Assembly (NCBI GenBank): GCA_026874595.1
Contig: CM049320.1
Location: 50,852,714-50,916,713 of the forward strand
Direction: 5' to 3'
Length of the DNA stretch: 64,000 nucleotides
Source: Sipunculus nudus
Taxonomy: Eukaryota > Annelida > Sipuncula > Golfingiida > Sipunculidae
A program made the translations under genes and the position numbers. The notes under the pieces are model-generated. The model was given only the letters and a program-made list of their open reading frames with translations, ran no database searches and was not told the origin of the DNA. Shown here piece after piece: positions 9,987 to 21,662 of the stretch (position 1 is the stretch's first letter; each line of letters starts with the position of its first letter).

Positions 9987-10850
9987 GGATTGGTGTCTCG
10001 GCCTGAAATCTAGCATTGTGTTTCCATCTTTAGTTCTGTTTTCTGTGTAAATTGCACATATATAAGCTCAAATGGCATCACTGATGCCACAAATTTTGAA
10101 GCATATCATGTCAGGACATTGCTTTAATTGACGATGGACTTTTTACTACCATGAACTGCTCTTACGCAGCCCCAGGGGCCGTATTCAAACTCGAGCTCGC
10201 TCTATGTGATTTATTTTATGATTTGGAGGCACACATAATTCACTTCAAGCAAAGTATTCTGTTTGTATTTATTTGGGTGTCTGTTTCCAAGCATTATGAA
10301 AAAGAGTTCATTTACCTGTTGATTTTAGAAATACTGGAGTTTTCTCAGAGACAAGACCGGTGGCGCCACCTACCTCACCGTTTCCATAGAATAAATTAAT
10401 GCCCTTTTTTGTAAGGAGTGATTTGCCGTATAGGCCTGAATTTATTCATGCCTACAGATCTTAAATACCTCATCTCATACTTAATGTAGGTGGTGCTATC
10501 TGCAATCGCTTTCATGTGACGTCCATCTATGTGCTTGCTTTAGATAAAAATCGCTCATATCTGAGGAGTTGATGGATGTATCCGCCTGATACGTCGGCAT
10601 GTTAATCCGTCTTTTATAGCTTTGCTTGAGACCAGAAAAGTGGCTCCAGCTGATATTTAATTTTTATACATTGATGAACTTTTTCACAGTAGTGGATTGG
10701 TGTCTCGGCCTGAAATCTAGTATTGTGTTTCTATCTTTATTTTTTTTTTGGTGTAAATTACACACATATATGAGTTCAATTGGCATCACTGATGCAACAA
10801 GTTTTGAAGCGTATCATGTCAGGAACATTCTATGCCTTACTTCACCCATG
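9987..10850 (+). repeat. ~145-bp direct repeat pair, 707 bp apart
   Basis: The word GGATTGGTGTCTCGGCCTGA at 9987 recurs at 10694, and the two copies stay similar for about 145 bp (shared TATCATGTCAGGA near the end). They bracket one arm of the large inverted repeat, so that arm looks inserted into, or duplicated together with, the RNase H region. Confidence 0.75.
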
Positions 10851-11955
10851 CCTCTGTGATCTGGCAGATACACTTAGTCGGTTGTCGACTGCCCGTAATA
10901 TAGTTTATAAGAAGGAGTGACATATTCATAAGATTTGAAAAGGATAGCCAGAAAGGAAATAAATTAAACTGGTTTGAATTGATGGTGAAAGATGAATTGA
11001 GAAAGTGGTGCATGTGTTTGATGTATTATTGGGTATAATGTAGCATATTAACATATTAAAGAAAAAATTAAAAATTTCTGTCCAACCATATGATATTATC
11101 ACACAGTGACTAAATAAAAAAGCTTTAAATTCAAGATAACGTGACACCCGTGTTATCTAGTATATACCTCATATTTACTGCGGATATCAATACCAATTTT
11201 ACACCTGACTTCTCTCAATACTGTTTCCTTTCACTTCAACTCAGTAACCACAAACCAGTCTTAGAACGCATAAATACATTCACTTAGCAATATTAGGTAA
11301 GCTTGCAGCATAGTTTTCTTACACTTGCATTGCTCAGCTATCATTTTCTCCCTGTGTCGCCTTACTTTTCCTCATACCCCTATGTCCAATTGGCACATTG
11401 GCAGTTACCTCACAAAATATGAGACAGGACTCATTCAATCATAATGCAATGTTTCTGAAAGGTGACCTTTGCTACATATTATCCAATAAATACATCAAAC
11501 ACAGGCACCACTTTCTCAATAATCACCATCACATCATACCAGTATAATTTATTTCCTCCGCTAGCCTCTCTGAAGCCTTATGCATATGTTACGCAATATG
11601 CATCAATGCAGTCTATAAGAACCGAACAGCAGGTAGCGCCACCTATCGGTTCTACAACAAAGCTATCCGAGACGGATAAACATGCCAAAATTTCAGGCTG
11701 ATACATTCAACCACTCCTCAGATGTGAGCGTTTTTTACCTTAAGCATATATACGAATAGACATCACATGAAAACGATTGCAGATGGCGCTACCAGCATTC
11801 AGTATAAGATGGGGGTTTTCAAAATCTATAGACATGCACAGTTCAGCCCAATACAGCAAAGCACTCCTGAGATACGGACATTAATTTATTCTATAGAAAC
11901 GGTGAGGTAGGTGGCGCCACCTGTGTTGTCTCTGAGAAAACTCTCCAAGGTGCAT
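10330..11955. repeat. Large imperfect inverted repeat around a ~400-bp loop
   Basis: The left arm, read backwards as reverse complement (11055 down to 10910, then 10630 down to 10330), matches the right arm (11463-11600, then 11665-11955). Landmarks: CATGTGTTTGATGTATTATT on the left against AATACATCAAACACAGGCAC on the right, and CACCGTTTCCATAGAATAAA at about 10378 against TTTATTCTATAGAAACGGTG at about 11885. The left arm carries an extra 280 bp or so (10630-10910) of RNase H-derived sequence absent from the right. Confidence 0.8.
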
Positions 11956-12360
11956 GTACACGCCAAATTTTAGACCCATACAATGAACCACTCCTGAGAT
12001 ATTAGCAAATTCACTTAAAGCAAACATATGGATGGATGCCACACAAAAACGATTGCAGATGGCGCCACCAGTCTTAAATAAGAATTGAAGGTATTCCAAG
12101 TCTATGTACATGCAAAATTTCAGGCCAATACTTTCACTCAATCACGGAGACGAACATATGGAAAACACTTGGATAAACGCCTTTTAAAAATAATTGTAGC
12201 TGGCGCCACAAGTCTCAAGTACAAGATGAAAAGATCCATGGTCTATAGACATGCATAATTTCAGCTCAATACATTGAACCACTCCTTAGATATATGCTGT
12301 TATCACAAAGACACCCATATTCATACTGCATTATAATGACTGGAGGTGGCGCCACAACTA
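11632..12360. repeat. Array of ~145-bp units with GGCGCC palindromes
   Basis: The core TGGCGCCACC or a near variant occurs at 11632, 11784, 11910, 12060, 12201 and 12346, spaced 152, 126, 150, 141 and 145 bp. Between cores the units share ACGATTGCAGATGG, CATGCAAAATTTCAGGCC-like and GAACCACTCCTGAGATAT-like words. The same family in opposite orientation makes up the left arm of the inverted repeat, including the 12-bp palindrome GGTGGCGCCACC at 10359-10370. Class unknown; no coding sequence. Confidence 0.75.
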
Positions 12361-14057
12361 CATAGATCAGGTGAATAACGATGCTGTGTTTCCGACAGCT
12401 TGGTGTAAGGGTCTCGGAGGAGTTCTCCTGAAACAAACGCCCCGGCGGCGACGGAAACGGCCGAACCTGGTCAAGAACACAAATTTGTTAAGACGGGTAT
12501 AACTAAAATACCATCGGATACATGGCTACGAATAAAATAGTCTTTATGCCATTATATCGGATGAAGTTGGGGTAAGATTTTACAATAGGTGCAACACCAG
12601 TATTAAGATAAAGTTGGAACGCCTGGCGTATAAAACTGGTGATTATTAATGTAAATAATTTCTCGTCTATCTTATGTGATACACATATTGCTAGGAATTG
12701 CCTTACTTTTTTCTGGCCTCGCCCTATTTAGATTAGTTTATTGATTCATACTGTAAAGACGCTCCGAAGTGGGAAAAAAGTGAGAGTGAAATACGACCTA
12801 TTGAATTTGTTTGATAAGAGTACATTAATCTTCGCGGTGTCAGGACTGTCCTCCGGAGATATAGTTCGACGTTCCCCGTTGAACAGTCCTGAGCAAGTGT
12901 GAAGCCATGTGGTGGTCTGATAACATCAGTGTCAGATTGCAGGGGTTCCCAGTGGCGTGTAGCGTGTAATTGCTATTTATTCGTGATTGGCCCACTTGAA
13001 TTCATGATCCAAGTTACTATCTGAACTGTCCAGTGGCAGTATGGAATAATTTGTATTAATATTAAAATTTGAATGAAACACACATGGAATCAGAAGTATA
13101 GGTTAAGGCACCTTTTATTAATAACACATGAAGTCAGTATTCTCCATGCACTTAAATTTCTGATAGAATGGTAATCATACATATATGATAAATAAAGATA
13201 ACATTGACTAAGAATGTTACAGGTTAATAAATAATCATATTAAACCTCATATTAGTGTCATATATTGGAATATGTGACTTCAAGATCTAACATGTCAGTC
13301 GTGTGAATAATATTGTCACTTAAATCTACACTACAAAAACGGTTGATAAAGTCTCAGATACAGAACTGCATATATGATATGTCCTAATTTTATTACCTAT
13401 GCATTTAACAACAGTCGCATATATGGTCCCTTACAATAAATAGTACTAAAATTGATAACTGCATCCCTTCAAAGCAAACCTAGTGGATTCACTAAACAGA
13501 AAAACGTAGTGAAAAACTGTTTAAAGAAAATTTATAAGAAACTTCAGACAAAAACATGATCATCAATGCTAACTTTATGTAATCCAACACCTACCTGCAT
13601 ACATCTATACTTTCAAATCTGCCTAACTTCCTGCATGTGAAAAATTCATATCCCCTCTATATTACATTTTGTCAACACGATTTGAAAAAATAAGAAAAAA
13701 AGAAACTGGGACACGTACTTTTATTTCATTTAACTGCTTAATTTGGATAATGTTATCCATGCTTTAGCTGGACTTCAGTACTTCATAGCAAAGAAGTAAA
13801 AGTGTACATGTGGCCAAACCATGCACATCAAGGAAACTTTCCTAAATCTACAGCGAACACATACGTGGCTGTCACGGCTCGCTTCATGTTATATTCTCGC
13901 ACCCTGATACATTGACAGATTGTTAATTTGTCAAAATTTCTGTATTAAATACCTAACTGACAGCCTTTTGAAATTTGAAATGTTTTCGAAATCGCTGTGA
14001 AGATCATTTCAGTGCAAAACAACCAAATATAAACCAAAAAGTTTGGTCTAGATGTCA
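12361..14057. other. No gene recognised
   Basis: About 1.7 kb of AT-rich sequence. I see no splice-flanked open frame, no transposon domain and no clear repeat. Confidence 0.4.
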
Positions 14058-14241
14058 CTAGTTCATATATGCCTTTCTGCCATAATCGTCTCCACCAGCT
14101 TCCCACCGAGTTATTTTTTCCCCGTCAGTAACATGGATCCATGCAGCAGCAAGGTATCTTATCCTGGTGGCATGTGCCAGGAAAGTAATACCACCCATAT
14201 GATCGACTCCAGCAAGTGACAATAATGGGTGCACCGCAACT
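14058..14241 (-). CDS. Candidate 3'-terminal exon, unknown protein
   Basis: On the minus strand, after an acceptor-like TGCCAATGCAG, the frame stays open for about 60 codons to a stop: VAVHPLLSLAGVDHMGGITF, then LAHATRIRYLAAAWIHVTDG, then EKITRWEAGGDDYGRKAYMN. The composition is protein-like and not low-complexity. The H..R...A...G....I.RW....Y spacing loosely recalls the C-terminal box of tyrosine recombinases, but that is only a weak resemblance. No upstream exon was identified, since a poly(G) run begins just above it. It may be a gene relic or an exon of unknown family. Confidence 0.3.
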
Positions 14242-14278
14242 GCATTGGCAGCCGTGGGCAAAACTAAAATGCGCGCAT

Positions 14279-14295
14279 GGGGGGGGGGGGGGGGG
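14279..14295 (+). repeat. Poly(G) run
   Basis: Seventeen consecutive G, unusual in this AT-rich window and a possible assembly-error site. Confidence 0.9.
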
Positions 14296-14449
14296 CAGGG
14301 GCTATATAATATATAATCAATATATATATATGTATAGAATAAGTATGTTAAACCACACTTACTTCAATTTAGGATCTTCATTTAAGCCTTAAGCATACTA
14401 ACAGCACATATTATAACACTTATATCAAATGGAAAACTTAGCCTGACAT

Positions 14450-14855
14450 CCTATATAATTTGACAGTATATATTGCGTGCACGTGTCGAACACGGCTGGA
14501 TCTAATTACAGTAAGTTGTTTTGAATTAGATAAAGTCGGAATTGCTGCCATGAATGTAGTGTTTTTCAATATTTTCTGCCTTGAGCGACCGTCTGCGCGG
14601 CACTTGCCATGCAGTCTGTTTCCCATGTCTTATCAGGCAGATCATCGTCCCTTACCTATGACACTGTACACAGTTTGATTTATCGCAGCATTAAAAAACC
14701 TCAACATAGGTACAATTTTATAGGCGTAGATATCGGTCAGTCTATAAATACGTATATTCACGACACCCGGTTGCTTTTGTATCTTTTTCATCAAGGTTGT
14801 CAATTACTGCGTATATATCTAAGCTTGATATAAATTATTAACAGACTAGATTATA
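14450..14855 (+). repeat. ~400-bp dispersed direct repeat, copy 1
   Basis: Shared with 17520-17965 in the same orientation. Landmarks: GCGTGCACGTGTCGAACA, ATCAGGCAGATCATCG, ATATCGGTCAGTCTATAA and ATATATCTAAGCTTGATAT occur in the same order in both. No coding potential is preserved between copies. It may be a duplicated promoter region or an unclassified transposon. Confidence 0.75.
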
Positions 14856-15946
14856 TAGGAAGGAAAGTTAATTGATTTTCATTTCTATCACACCCTTTAA
14901 AGAGGCATGATTTTATTTATGATTTAATTATTTTGATATAAACTGATAATATAAGAACCCCTTGACGAAGTATAGCTGATAACGTGTGCATTTCGTTTGA
15001 TGCGCTACCCTAAATATTGACAATTTGGCGATTACTTATATCAAAGGTGATGATTGGACGATAAGTTTGCAGTTGAGCTAATGTTGTTGCAAATATATGG
15101 TACTCGGTCGAATACTTTAACAGTGCGTACAGTTCATGCGTCGAGTTATATTCTTTCAGGAGTTATATACGGAACCATGCACCTGTACGAAGTTCTACTT
15201 TTGTATTTATTCTCTAATCGATGAACAAAAATATTTGTACATGTGTTGTTCGTTATTCTATTTATACCAATGGTTATTAATTAAATGCTAAATTTCGAAA
15301 AAGAGGAAAATATTAACAAGACAATATACTGTTCTCCTATTGTCGGCCTTAATGCACACGTGATCTGTTGAATAATTCTCATTGTGATGAATGATAAATT
15401 GATCTTTCCTACCTTGTCATGATGGTTTTTCAAAACTAGGTGATATTGGTAACCCCTGGTATGTTCTAAATTTATGTCGCAAATGTGGAATATGTGATTG
15501 TTTAATGTTGATTAGTTTATGATGATGGGGAGAGTGCTCACTGTGTTCAATAAAAACATTTTGTGTATAGGATTTGTATATCGTATAAGTAAAACTTGGT
15601 CTAACAAATAACGGGTGAGGTATTCATTCGATGTAGTTTGCTTAATTGATTAGTTCTATGTTTTATGTGCATATATTATATATTTGTGGACAAAACAGTG
15701 ATTGTCATGTGTATCCTATTTCAATTGCATTTTGTGCAGTATACATGTGCTTCTTTGATAATTATTGAATCTTAAGAACATCGTTTGATGTTGAGCTTTG
15801 TCAAATGTTATAAACATATTTCGACTAATATATACTGCTAAACTTTGGTACCCGTGCATAAATAGTTCTTGATACACCCTTGTTTTACTTAGCAGTGTTC
15901 TTTATCATTTGATATTATTGCAATCGTATACTTCTGTTTTGTGCTT
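14856..15946. other. No gene recognised
   Basis: AT-rich sequence; no exon, repeat or RNA signal that I can support. Confidence 0.4.
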
Positions 15947-15957
15947 ATGTATGTATG

Positions 15958-15999
<42 letters not shown>
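15947..15999. repeat. (ATGT)n then (AT)n microsatellite
   Basis: ATGT repeats pass directly into a perfect AT tract. Confidence 0.95.
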
Positions 16000-16001
<2 letters not shown>

Positions 16002-16144
16002 AAATATGACATTATAACTTTTAAATGCTTTTTTACGGTTTATATTAATTTTAAAATTATAGATCTTTGACCATAAATAAATTTGTGTAGCCACAATTTT
16101 AATAACAGTGGCCCCATGTTACGGTTCTTAGACAATAGGCCAAT

Positions 16145-16570
16145 CAACTAGAGAGTTTTATCTGTCTTTTTTATTATTCTTATGTTGATTCACATGCCAC
16201 CAAAGCTTTTTGTGAGGAAAGCATAGCCTTTTGCAGACTGTCAACCTAAGGTGACAGCAAATCTGTAGTATGAGGGCCAAGGTCCCAGGTGCAACAGGAA
16301 ATAGCATTTAGTCTTGTAGACAATATCTTGCTTATCTCTACTGTACTCTAAGCTTGTCAACTGAAAGTTTTATCTGTCTTGTTCTTATTATTATTATTGT
16401 GATTCACATGCCACCCAAGCTTTGTGTTAGTAAAGCATAGCCTTTTTCGAACTGTCATCTTTAAGTGACAGCCAATCTGTAGATGGAGGGCCAAGGTCCC
16501 AGGTGCAACAGGAAATAGTATTTGGTCATGTAAACTATATCTTGCTTATCTCTACTGTACTGTTAGCTTG
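16145..16570 (+). repeat. 212-bp tandem duplication
   Basis: Unit 1 (from about 16145) and unit 2 (to about 16570) share AGTTTTATCTGTCTT (16154 and 16366), GATTCACATGCCACC, GGGCCAAGGTCCCAGGTGCA and TCTTGCTTATCTCTACTGTA. The offset is 212 bp at the first landmark, with scattered substitutions and small indels. No open frame runs through it. Confidence 0.85.
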
Positions 16571-17044
16571 TCAGTTGTGTTTTACTCTATACATTTGTCA
16601 TTTCCTTCAGGTGTATGTATGGTAATTATTTTAAATATATTAAGATTTATGGATGCCTGAATTTTTTTCTAGCTTTTGAAGGAACAGTATTTATAGCCCA
16701 GGTCGAAGGACAGAATTATTATATTACAGGGCAGACAGGTATTAAACTGCTAGACTTTACTCTTGGAGCATTTCAGTATAGCTTTCAAAATTCATAAAAG
16801 GTTCAACAACAGTTGATCACTGAATTTAAGGAAAAATCGACAAGACCATGGATTAGTTAGAAACATTTTCACTTTACTTTTTACGATGTTTTTATATCAT
16901 GAACTTCTTATGTATGGACAGTCATCGGAATAAATCTTTTTTTTAATGAATTGGACTCTTTGTGAGCTGGAATGATGGATGGACGCTGACTAGTATGGAT
17001 GTTCAACATTTACTAGGTAATTCCCCCGTTCTGTAGAGAACTAA

Positions 17045-17047
<3 letters not shown>

Positions 17048-17095
<48 letters not shown>
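17048..17095. repeat. (AT)n microsatellite
   Basis: Perfect AT dinucleotide tract. Confidence 0.95.
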
Positions 17096-17099
<4 letters not shown>

Positions 17100-17519
17100 A
17101 CCACAAACACTCCCGAACACGTGTTCTCTTCCAGTAAAATGCTTTTGTCAAGGCAGAGCAGGATTTATACGTCATTGTTGACGCTTTCATAAATCTACCT
17201 TGACCTTGCATAACCTGAAACGGGGCTTTCATGGCTTCTTACATTTAAAGGATAATAAATCAAATGTAATTCCAAATGGCTACATTTTCTTTTTAAAATG
17301 TGGGTTCAACGCCTAAAAGGATTTTAATAAATACGTATAAATGAAGAAATAATGGTATTATATAAGTTAGAAATATGCTGTAAACAGTAAGCATAACTTC
17401 TTTGACTTTTTTTCTTGACGTATTACGCAACGTCATTGACACAAATACCAAATTTGTGAAAGTGGGTTAAGAAAACTTACAGGACATGTAGTAATAGTCA
17501 TACCAGATAGAAAACTTGG

Positions 17520-17965
17520 CTAAACATACTTTATAAATTGACAGTATGCAGAGCGTGCACGTGTCGAACATGGCTGGATGTATTTACATTAAGCTGTAGA
17601 TGATTAGATAAGGTGGGAATTACTGCTATGAATATACGATATTTTCTGCCTACGTTAAAAATCGCCGTTCTGAGCGGCACGTTCCATGCAGTCTGATTTA
17701 CCATCTTTTATCAGGCAGATCATCGCCCCTCACCTATGACTCTGTACAAAGTTTGATAAATCGTAGCATAAAAAGACCGTGACCTACGTTTAGGTTTAGT
17801 CTTATAGGCCGAAATATCGGTCAGTCTATAATTACGTATATACAACATCGGGTGGTTTTGTTGTATCTTTTTCATAAAGGCACTTGCGATTCATAATTAA
17901 GTAATTGTGTCAATATACTGCATATATATCTAAGCTTGATATTAAGTATTAATAGACTAGTATAC
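17520..17965 (+). repeat. ~400-bp dispersed direct repeat, copy 2
   Basis: Second copy of 14450-14855, about 3.08 kb downstream. It carries a few insertions, for example extra bases around 17780-17810 and 17880-17910. It ends just before an (AT)n tract. Confidence 0.75.
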
Positions 17966-18009
17966 TAATTATACTAAATATAATTATACTAAATATAATT
18001 ATAATTATA

Positions 18010-18012
<3 letters not shown>

Positions 18013-18072
<60 letters not shown>
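18013..18072. repeat. (AT)n microsatellite
   Basis: Perfect AT tract of 60 bp, preceded by TATACTAA / AATATAATTA repeats. Confidence 0.95.
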
Positions 18073-18075
<3 letters not shown>

Positions 18076-19147
18076 AACTTCAGCCTGGGAGTCGTACATT
18101 TTGTCTGGGGAAATCAAGACACAAGCAGACCTCGGACATAAAACACACCAATCAAAACTCGAACCCAAAAGTAAAGTATACAGAACATTTTACCTCAACT
18201 CAACACGTGACTAGATACATGTGCATAGGAATATATTTAAACTGATACAAATGAATATACAGACATATTTTCTTAACTGAATAGTGCAGACGTTCCCGTG
18301 ATGGTGCTACTTAAAAAGGAAATCGAATTAGACATGCAAAATACACATGACACAGTACAAAAATCAGAGGGACTTAACCCTAGCAATACTAATATTATAC
18401 ATGATTATATCAAGCTGTATTGGCTGGCTCTTACAAGAATATTCTTATCTGGACTGGATTTAAGCGTTGAATACCGGCTCCTCTTTAACTCACAGAAATA
18501 AATAAGTACCTATATATCAGAATACTGAAGAATAAAGATATACAATTACGGAACAATTTTGTTACACTGACGAATAGAAAATTGAAAGTAGAGACGTCTT
18601 CCAGATAAGAACAACTACAGACCTTTTTATACACCTGGCCAAAGTGTAACTGATAGAACGAAATATATGACCTAGAGCTGCTTTACGAAGTATTTATGGT
18701 TTTACAAGCATGAAAAACAGACATTACGACAGTTATAACAATCTTGGCCTTATGGCACCTTGAAATTACATTGTTCACAGAAAGATATGTATAGTCAAGG
18801 GCTTAGACCCAATATAAACAGACTAGAAGTGACATTACAGAGTGTTATTTATTACCCGGTCATTTATTCAAAGAAATTAAAGACGAGGCCATCCAGCCTT
18901 ACCTTAGACATTTCCGGCTGCCTCGGATACGAATGGCGAAATACAAAAGTTTCTTCTCTCTAAAGTAGGTTCCAAGAGAACCCCATATATAGACTTAAAA
19001 GAGGCGGGAAATATCAGCTGGTCCTTTTCACAAGAAGTGCAAAGCCTTGTATTTGTCATTCAATAGGGCCAGTGGTGCCTGACCGACTGCTCTATAGTTC
19101 ACATGCCGTTATGTCGTACATGTCGTTAACACGCCCGATTGACCTTC

Positions 19148-19150
<3 letters not shown>
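18073..19150. other. No gene recognised, between two (AT)n tracts
   Basis: About 1.08 kb bounded on both sides by AT tracts. Open frames at 18298 and 18760 have no recognisable domain. Confidence 0.35.

Positions 19151-19198
<48 letters not shown>
19151..19198. repeat. (AT)n microsatellite
   Basis: Perfect AT tract. Confidence 0.95.
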
Positions 19199-19201
<3 letters not shown>

Positions 19202-19981
19202 CAGTTAATGTGCATGTATGTCCTGTATGAATGTTTTTAAGAACATATCTTTGCAGCGTCTCGATATACTGATTAAACCCTATGTATAATATAAACATGA
19301 ACCGTTTTAAAGGTTTTGGAATTCGTTTTCATTCAAATAAATGAACATTAAGCAAAAAAACAAAAAACAATAGTACGATATGCTACTTAAAAATCTTAAG
19401 CAATCAGTATTGCACTTTTGCTATTTCATAGGCAGGCCGACCAGAACTTACTGAAAAAAAAATTGAACATAAACGTTATTAAATATTGAATGAGAGAGTT
19501 AAAGGTCACACTAATACCAATTCCTATAAAAACAGGGCACTGCATGTTTGACACTTTTTTTTTCTTGTTAATCTAGCTTCGGCAGCCCTAAAAATAACTG
19601 AAGGCACATATCGAGAACAACACTGGCTGCACAGAACAAACATTTCACCATTATGTAACGAAAGTGCGAATATGTGCGTATTTCGACGTTTGAAATCAGC
19701 ATTAGACATTTAATTCCAGTAAAGTGTACTCCTTGGATCCCACCTATAATGTATGTGCTTCCCTCGTATATACTCACGAGTGTCTGGAACATAAGCTTCT
19801 CGTCAGTCCAATCAGGTTACTAATTGTTGGTATTGTAGATCAGCTGGTAGTGGGCCATGCATGTTGAAAAACGGTATACTACATGCATGACGATCATGAC
19901 GATCCAGGCAATATTAAGTAAATGTTTACAACATTATTTGGGTATGAAATAGCCCACAAAGTCAAATTAGGTATAATGTGC

Positions 19982-19983
<2 letters not shown>
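19199..19983. other. No gene recognised
   Basis: AT-rich sequence. Overlapping minus-strand frames at 19524-19792 match no family I know. Confidence 0.35.
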
Positions 19984-20039
<56 letters not shown>

Positions 20040-20051
20040 TATATATATATG
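19984..20051. repeat. (AT)n microsatellite
   Basis: AT tract with one AAT interruption near 20036. Confidence 0.95.
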
Positions 20052-20109
20052 TAATTTTTGTCACTTAGATCTATCATTATTAAGACCCGGGGCTATTTCT
20101 TTTTTGATA

Positions 20110-20700
20110 ATTATTGACTTTATTGTAATGACTGACTCTATTTTACCGATTCCAAAATTTCATCAATGCTCTGGCAATTGTTTCTCTGCGAGATTGGCTC
20201 AGAAATACTTGCCTGCTGCGCTTTTTTTTGCCATCTACGCAGAATTGCAGATCCAGTCAATGCAGAATACACCAGCCAGGATTATATCCGATACTACAAG
20301 GCTACAAAGCAAGGCTCAGGTTTTCTATTCTTACACTGGCTGCCTTTGAAGGAACGTATTAAATTTAAGATTTAAGTCTTTATTATAAGGCTGTTAACAA
20401 TTTAGCACCAGTTTTCCTTCAGGAACTGTTACAGTATTATTAAACATCTAGGATGCTCTGATCTGGTGGACAGGATGCACACACCGTGGCATTCATCACT
20501 TCCTTTCTGGTGCAGACACGGGCATTCGATGTGACTGGTCCACTTTTGCATGTCTGTAGATCGTCGACGTCTTTGACGGTGTTCAATTCAGAAAAATTAA
20601 AACTTACCTTTTCGTGCAATAGTTTTCTAATATGTTACAACGGTAAGTCCTTAACAGTAACTGCGCAGTGGGCTACTGTATTATTTTAACATTGATGTCT
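20110..20700 (+). mobile_element. 3' end of a CR1/L2-like LINE (RT C-terminus)
   Basis: Spread over two frames are MQNTPARIISDTTRLQS, then HWLPLKERIKFKI, then YYKAVNNLAPVFLQELLQYY. Further on come LRSSDLVDRM and the WNSLP-like tail region. The block 'QN.AAR....T....I...L..LHWLPV..RI.FKI....YKALN..AP.YL..LL' is the thumb end of CR1/L2/Jockey-type reverse transcriptases, one of the best-preserved parts of these 5'-truncated elements. Stops and a frameshift near 20340 show it is dead. The element is typical of a 5'-truncated LINE; the 3' boundary is not defined. Confidence 0.8.
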
Positions 20701-21180
20701 TACATTTATTTTCTTTCTTTTTTCATCTTGTATTATTATTTTATTTATTATTGATAATAAGGGGTCTTCACTATTGATCAACCACCATATAAAATCTACT
20801 ATATATGTACAAGGTTATACTAAATGTTGATTCAATGTGAAATATTTATAATTTACTAATAGAAATACATAAGATGACAAACAAGCAGAAAGCCGGTGAA
20901 ATGTACGGTTTGTTTCGATTCAGTCACATGTAGAAAGGGCGTAAGTATGAATTAATTAATCGTGGTCGGGGCATGTGTGTACATAGATAGTAAAGTGTTA
21001 AGTGCTCAAGTACTTGTCTCGGGTATATTGTTTAGTTAGTGTGTAAAGCCATATCATTGACAGACAGCAAGTAGCAATGGAACCTGACCCTTAAAACACC
21101 TTCCCTAATCGATATGCATTGATCAAGATAGATCAAGATGTTCTTTCAACTTAATTGAGAAAAACATAAACGAACTATTG
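20701..21180. other. No gene recognised
   Basis: Region upstream of the second UNC-93-like pseudogene. No promoter element or exon could be assigned. Confidence 0.4.
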
Positions 21181-21459
21181 AGTGATTGTATACATATATT
21201 CATACCAATATGAGACTGCTGATTTAGTATCATCCGTTAGATCTGGACGCTCGGACACCGCACATTTAAAAACACCTCATCACGAAGTCATCGAAATCGT
21301 TACCCATAATATCAAATACACCAGTCGGCATCGGCTGATTTTGTTTGCTGGTTTACAAAAGGACTGTACAATAACGCTACACTCACAGAATGGCGGATGT
21401 CTCCGTAAATACGATAAAGTTGAGAAATTCCAGCATAAATTTGAGGCTTATAGCGGAGG

Positions 21460-21568
21460 TAAACTGGCCAGAAGAAAAGAAGAGAAAAGCCGTAAAATTA
21501 AAAACATAATCTTGATAAGTATGGCTTTCTTGACCGATTACAAATTAATCGGCACATCGACGAGGGGG

Positions 21569-21662
<94 letters not shown>

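Larger units (their letters stand above)
8112..10920 (+). mobile_element. Ty3/Gypsy retrotransposon, decayed internal region
   Basis: Order on the + strand is gag (8112-8680), zinc knuckles (8760-8895), protease (9007-9100), reverse transcriptase from the palm onward (9235-9660) and RNase H (9680-9960), with an RNase H end motif LADTLSRL near 10862. This is the common Ty3/Gypsy gene order. The RT fingers are deleted at about 9200-9235, many stops and frameshifts are present, and the RNase H region is broken up by duplicated sequence (9987-10850). I could not find LTRs. Confidence 0.85.

Noticed and set aside
14058-14241. Firm call of a tyrosine recombinase
   Set aside because: Only the loose H-R-x-W/Y spacing fits, and no upstream catalytic Arg box was found.
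17047-17232. Open frames made of IYIYIY repeats at several AT tracts
   Set aside because: They are only translations of (AT)n microsatellites (also at 19978, 21182, 28023, 36321, 53713, 55892) and not genes.
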